DNA of 8,301 nucleotides from Candidatus Peregrinibacteria bacterium (GTDB lineage: Bacteria; Patescibacteriota; Gracilibacteria; UBA1369; UBA12463). Location: the NCBI GenBank assembly GCA_016215735.1, contig JACRIA010000075.1, forward strand, positions 1-8,301, written 5' to 3'. A program made the translations under genes and the position numbers. Below the pieces are notes generated by a model. It was not told the origin of the DNA. It ran no database searches and worked only from the letters and a program-made list of their open reading frames with translations. Below, in pieces: positions 6,221 through 8,301 of this stretch (position 1 is the first letter of the stretch; each line of letters begins with the position of its first letter).

Positions 6221-7261
6221 TTAAAACTGATTTAAGAATTTTAAGTTTCCACTCGAGAATAATCTGATGTCGTCTATGCCGTATTTGAGCATTGTTAAGC
6301 GCGTAAGGCCGAAACCAAATGCCCAGCCCTGATAAATTTTCGGATCGATTTTTCCTGCTTTTAGAACATTCGGGTGCACCATGCCTGCGCCCATGAATTC
6401 CATCCAGCCTGTGTGTTTGCACACGCGACAGCCTTTCATATTGCACAAAACGCAAGACAAATCTAATTCAAGGCCCGGTTCAACAAAAGGAAAATAACCT
6501 GGCCTGAACCGCACTTTAATCGGCTTTCCAAATAATCGCGTTAAAAATTCAATCATTATTCCTTTTAAATGCGCCAGAGAAATATTTTTATCAATTAGCA
6601 AACCTTCGACTTGGTTGAAAGTTGAATCATGGCCAGCATCAGTCGCTTCATATCGGAAAACACGGCCCGGAACAATAATCCGCAAAGGCGCGCCATATCG
6701 CTCCATTGTTCTTATTTGCACAGGAGAAGTATGCGTGCGCATCACCATTTTTCCATGAAAGTCGTGGAATTTATTTTTAACGAAGAACGTGTCCTGCATA
6801 TCGCGCGCAGGATGCGTTGCAGGTATATTTAAGCCTTCAAAATTATAATATTCGCTTTCCATTTCAGGGCCATCCATTATGCTGAATCCCATTTCTCCGA
6901 AAATTCTTTCAACTTCATATTGCATTTGCGAAATGGGATGAATATGGCCGATTTCGTAGTGGGCGCCAGGGACGGTGGTATCAAAAAATTCCGTATTAGA
7001 TTCTTGCGCCAGCGTTTCCTGCTCCAGAATCTCGCGTCTGCCGCGAATGGCTTCTGTAAGCGCGATTTTTATTTCATTCGCGAGTTTTCCAGCAGAAGGT
7101 TTTTCATCTGCGGGCAAATCCTTCAATCCTTTTATAAGAACCGTGAATTCTCCATTGCGGCCGAGATATTTCACTTCAATTTGGCGCAAAGCATCGGCGT
7201 TTTTCGCGCCACGGATTTCTTCGAGGCTAGCTGTTTTTAATTTTTCGAACAATTGCCGCAT
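6221..7261 (-). CDS. pheS: Phenylalanyl-tRNA synthetase alpha subunit, 346 aa
   Basis: The catalytic subunit of class II phenylalanyl-tRNA synthetase; it activates phenylalanine with ATP and transfers it to tRNA-Phe with PheT. An N-terminal coiled-coil segment (about 1-90) that contacts tRNA precedes the catalytic core. Recognisable stretches are MGFSIMDGPEMESEYYNFE, RTHTSPVQIRTM, motif 2 (PGRVFRYEATDAGHDSTFNQVEG written in part), GAGMVHPNVL, and motif 3 with GFGLTR at about 316-321, ending FLNQF. Four cysteines in a C-x2-C-x4-C-x2-C pattern (about 270-281) form the small zinc-ribbon-like loop known in many bacterial PheS proteins. The length is usual. I chose ATG 7261-7259, giving MRQLFEKLK. 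An in-frame TTG two codons upstream (7267-7265) is possible but adds nothing, and neither start has a clear Shine-Dalgarno. It has its own likely promoter after the hup terminator and leads the pheS-pheT operon. Confidence 0.96.
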   Translation of the reverse strand: MRQLFEKLKTASLEEIRGAKNADALRQIEVKYLGRNGEFTVLIKGLKDLPADEKPSAGKLANEIKIALTEAIRGRREILEQETLAQESNTEFFDTTVPGAHYEIGHIHPISQMQYEVERIFGEMGFSIMDGPEMESEYYNFEGLNIPATHPARDMQDTFFVKNKFHDFHGKMVMRTHTSPVQIRTMERYGAPLRIIVPGRVFRYEATDAGHDSTFNQVEGLLIDKNISLAHLKGIMIEFLTRLFGKPIKVRFRPGYFPFVEPGLELDLSCVLCNMKGCRVCKHTGWMEFMGAGMVHPNVLKAGKIDPKIYQGWAFGFGLTRLTMLKYGIDDIRLFSSGNLKFLNQF

Positions 7262-7285
7262 AAACAAGGTTAAATATCATTATGT

Positions 7286-7314
7286 AATTTACCGCGTTTA
7301 GACTGTTTTATCAA
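7286..7314 (-). promoter_or_regulatory. pheS: Probable pheS-pheT promoter
   Basis: On the minus strand TTGATA (7314-7309) and TAAATT (7291-7286) are 17 bases apart, giving a start near 7279 and a leader of about 18 bases. It lies just past the strong hup terminator, where the operon needs its own promoter. The -10 box matches only 4 of 6. The leader is too short for a T-box or a leader-peptide attenuator, so neither is seen here. Confidence 0.4.
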
Positions 7315-7326
7315 GCATGCGTTTGC

Positions 7327-7356
7327 AAAAAAAGGCCCCGCTTTCGCAGAGCCTTT
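7327..7356 (-). terminator. hup: Intrinsic terminator of hup
   Basis: On the minus strand AAAGGCTCTGC pairs with GCGGGGCCTTT around a GAAA tetraloop (11 bp, two G-U pairs), followed by seven Ts (7333-7327). The G-U pairs become A-C mismatches on the plus strand, which fixes the direction. It begins 24 bases after the hup stop codon and separates hup from pheS. Confidence 0.9.
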
Positions 7357-7380
7357 GAAAATCTTTCTTAATTCAGATTT

Positions 7381-7656
7381 TTATCTAACTGCATCTTTCA
7401 ATGATTTGCCAGCCTTGAATGCCGGGAGTTTCATTGCCGGGATTTTGATTTTTTCTCCCGGATTGCGTGGATTTACTCCAACGCGTGCGCGTCTCTGTGA
7501 AACGCGGAATGTCCCGAATCCTGTGATTGTGACATTCTCACCTTTCTTGAGAGATTTTGTGACATACTTCAAGAGTGTGCCGAACATATCGGCTGCGCTC
7601 TTCTTCGTCACTTTGGCCTCTGCCGCAATGGCATTGATGAGATCCTGTTTTGTCAT
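7381..7656 (-). CDS. hup: HU-family DNA-binding protein, 91 aa
   Basis: A small basic nucleoid protein that binds DNA in the minor groove as a dimer and bends it. The two N-terminal helices (about 3-38) begin MTKQDLINAIA. The GFGTF turn (46-50) and the beta-arm with RNP at 64-66 are present; Pro66 is the residue that would wedge between base pairs. The arm reads RNPGEKIKIPA, two residues shorter than the common RNPxTGE form. The end, FKAGKSLKDAV, is typical. A single full-length copy of the usual size. ATG 7656-7654 is the only sensible start, yet the preceding bases (CCTTCTCACAGT) contain no Shine-Dalgarno. It has a strong promoter (7728-7701), a leader of about 40 bases and its own terminator, so it is probably an abundant single-gene transcript. 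It is divergent from topA. HU versus IHF cannot be fully separated by eye, but HU is far more likely. Confidence 0.95.
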   Translation of the reverse strand: MTKQDLINAIAAEAKVTKKSAADMFGTLLKYVTKSLKKGENVTITGFGTFRVSQRRARVGVNPRNPGEKIKIPAMKLPAFKAGKSLKDAVR

Positions 7657-7700
7657 ACTGTGAGAAGGTTAAAGAATATTTGAAATGAAAATTCGTTAGT

Positions 7701-7728
7701 ATTATAGACAATAGATAGTAGTTTGCAA
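7701..7728 (-). promoter_or_regulatory. hup: hup promoter
   Basis: On the minus strand TTGCAA (7728-7723) and a perfect TATAAT (7706-7701) are 16 bases apart. A start near 7694 gives a leader of about 38 bases. It sits in the hup-topA divergent region in the right place and direction. Confidence 0.6.
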
Positions 7729-7897
7729 GCGTTTTCGGCTAGCTGTAGCCAAAATAATGAATAGTGTTTTATAAAAAATCAAGAGCAAAAATTTGGCTTG
7801 TGTAAGCCATTTGTTAAATTTATGGCTTGGGTGAAGCGTTTTAACCCTGACATAATTTTAATGGCTTGTAAATCGGAAATTTTCGGTTTCAAGCGTT
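7727..7897. repeat. Repeated short motifs in the hup-topA intergenic region
   Basis: The 318-base gap at 7657-7974 holds no gene I can support. TGGCTTG occurs at 7794-7800, 7823-7829 and 7862-7868. AAGCGTT occurs at 7727-7733, 7834-7840 and 7891-7897. Two small hairpins are present: GGCTA-GCTG-TAGCC (7737-7750) and GGCTT-GTGT-AAGCC (7795-7808). AAGCCAT (7804-7810) and ATGGCTT (7822-7828) form a second inverted pair. A tandem TTAGGAAAA lies at 7902-7910 and 7913-7921. The cluster could contain operators for hup, topA or both; a weak topA-directed pair, TTGGCT (7793-7798) and TAAATT (7815-7820), lies across the second hairpin. Confidence 0.45.
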
Positions 7898-7965
7898 GAT
7901 GTTAGGAAAAGTTTAGGAAAAAGTTAAGTGTGCGATTTGACTAAATTTTCCTTTCAGTTAAGAAT

Positions 7966-7970
7966 AGGGG
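7966..7970 (+). promoter_or_regulatory. topA: topA ribosome-binding site candidate
   Basis: AGGGG ends four bases before the topA ATG at 7975. It is the most Shine-Dalgarno-like site before any start codon in the window, though the spacing is short. It supports this start. Confidence 0.5.
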
Positions 7971-7974
7971 TTGT

Positions 7975-8301
7975 ATGAGTTCAAACCTTGTAATTGTCGA
8001 ATCTCCAACAAAAGCGAAGACAATTTCGCGGTTTTTGGATAAATCTTACACTGTTATTGCTTCAATGGGTCATATCCGCGATTTGCCAAAGTCAAAAATT
8101 GGGATTGATACAGAAAATAATTTCACGCCGACATATACGATTCCAGTTGATAAGAAAAAAATTGTGAGTCAGATTAAAGATTATTTGAAATCAGCGCAAA
8201 CCCTTTGGATTGCGACTGATGAGGACCGCGAAGGAGAGGCGATTGGCTGGCATTTGATTCAGGCGCTTGAAATAAAGCCCGGTGCAATTCCTATTAAGAG
8301 A
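7975..8301 (+). CDS. topA: DNA topoisomerase I, N-terminal part (runs off right edge)
   Basis: A type IA topoisomerase that relaxes negatively supercoiled DNA by passing a strand through a transient single-strand break. The visible 109 residues are the start of the TOPRIM domain. MSSNLVIVESPTKAKTISRF is the family's opening motif, with the conserved Glu9. SMGHIRDLPKSKIGID follows (about 30-45), and then ATDEDREGEAIGWH (about 80-93), whose DxDxE acidic triad binds magnesium. The active-site tyrosine region lies beyond the window. The frame is open to the last base, so the gene looks intact as far as it can be read. The start is set by the family N-terminus and by AGGGG just upstream. The gene is divergent from hup, so two topology-related proteins share one control region. 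Confidence 0.96.
   Translation, partial: MSSNLVIVESPTKAKTISRFLDKSYTVIASMGHIRDLPKSKIGIDTENNFTPTYTIPVDKKKIVSQIKDYLKSAQTLWIATDEDREGEAIGWHLIQALEIKPGAIPIKR

Noticed and set aside
6183..6455. Minus-strand frame of 90 codons overlapping the 3' end of pheS
   Set aside because: Most of it is the pheS motif 3 and cysteine-loop coding sequence read in another frame; no family resemblance.
7262..7326. T-box or leader-peptide attenuator upstream of pheS
   Set aside because: The likely leader is only about 18 bases and contains no specifier loop, Phe-codon run or terminator; the strong hairpin nearby belongs to hup.
127..7383. Reassigned UGA codon, as in some CPR lineages
   Set aside because: All six visible stops are TAG or TAA, but no ORF contains an in-frame TGA, and six stops are too few to infer recoding.
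7355..7663. Plus-strand frame of 102 codons over hup
   Set aside because: It is the antisense of a clear HU gene and crosses the hup terminator.
7937..7964. topA promoter TTGACT with TAAGAA
   Set aside because: The -35 box is good, but the -10 box matches only 3 of 6 and would start the RNA after the ribosome site.

Overview
The window is bacterial and AT-rich, with compact single-copy housekeeping genes. It looks most like a Patescibacteria (CPR, possibly Parcubacteria-type) chromosome. This is inference: the signs are short intergenic GC-rich hairpins in an AT-rich background, weak or absent Shine-Dalgarno sequences, and a class A penicillin-binding protein with a linker insertion and a C-terminal Ig-like domain. 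Nothing here fixes the taxon. The genes read intact under the standard code, and no in-frame UGA is needed.

Layout. Positions 1-129 (+) hold the 3' end of an unrecognised CDS. A small minus-strand unit follows: a near-consensus promoter at 178-206 feeds a hairpin with a U-run at 112-160. A four-helix EamA/SMR-type membrane protein (268-606, -) comes next. Positions 607-962 contain no protein gene. They hold three related palindromic hairpins, a tRNA-Pro(CGG) on the minus strand (798-874), a leader hairpin and the terminator of the next gene.

The rest of the minus strand reads, right to left: hup (HU, 7381-7656, own promoter and clear terminator), then pheS (6221-7261) and pheT (3718-6156) as a probable operon, then a bifunctional class A penicillin-binding protein (963-3614) with its own likely promoter. 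On the plus strand topA starts at 7975, runs off the right edge, and is divergent from hup across a 318-base intergenic region with short repeated motifs.

How the genes relate: pheS and pheT make the two subunits of phenylalanyl-tRNA synthetase. The penicillin-binding protein polymerises and cross-links peptidoglycan. HU and topoisomerase I both act on DNA topology and share a divergent control region.

The most interesting element is the tRNA-Pro. All its stems pair perfectly, CCA is encoded, and it has proline identity elements (C1-G72, A73, anticodon CGG, G37). Its T-loop and D-loop, however, lack the near-universal TTC..A and GG, so the elbow must be built unusually or the tRNA has a special role. 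The paired 12-base inverted repeats around the penicillin-binding protein promoter, and the small minus-strand transcription unit at the left, are the next most worth checking. I see no CRISPR array, phage genes or insertion sequence.
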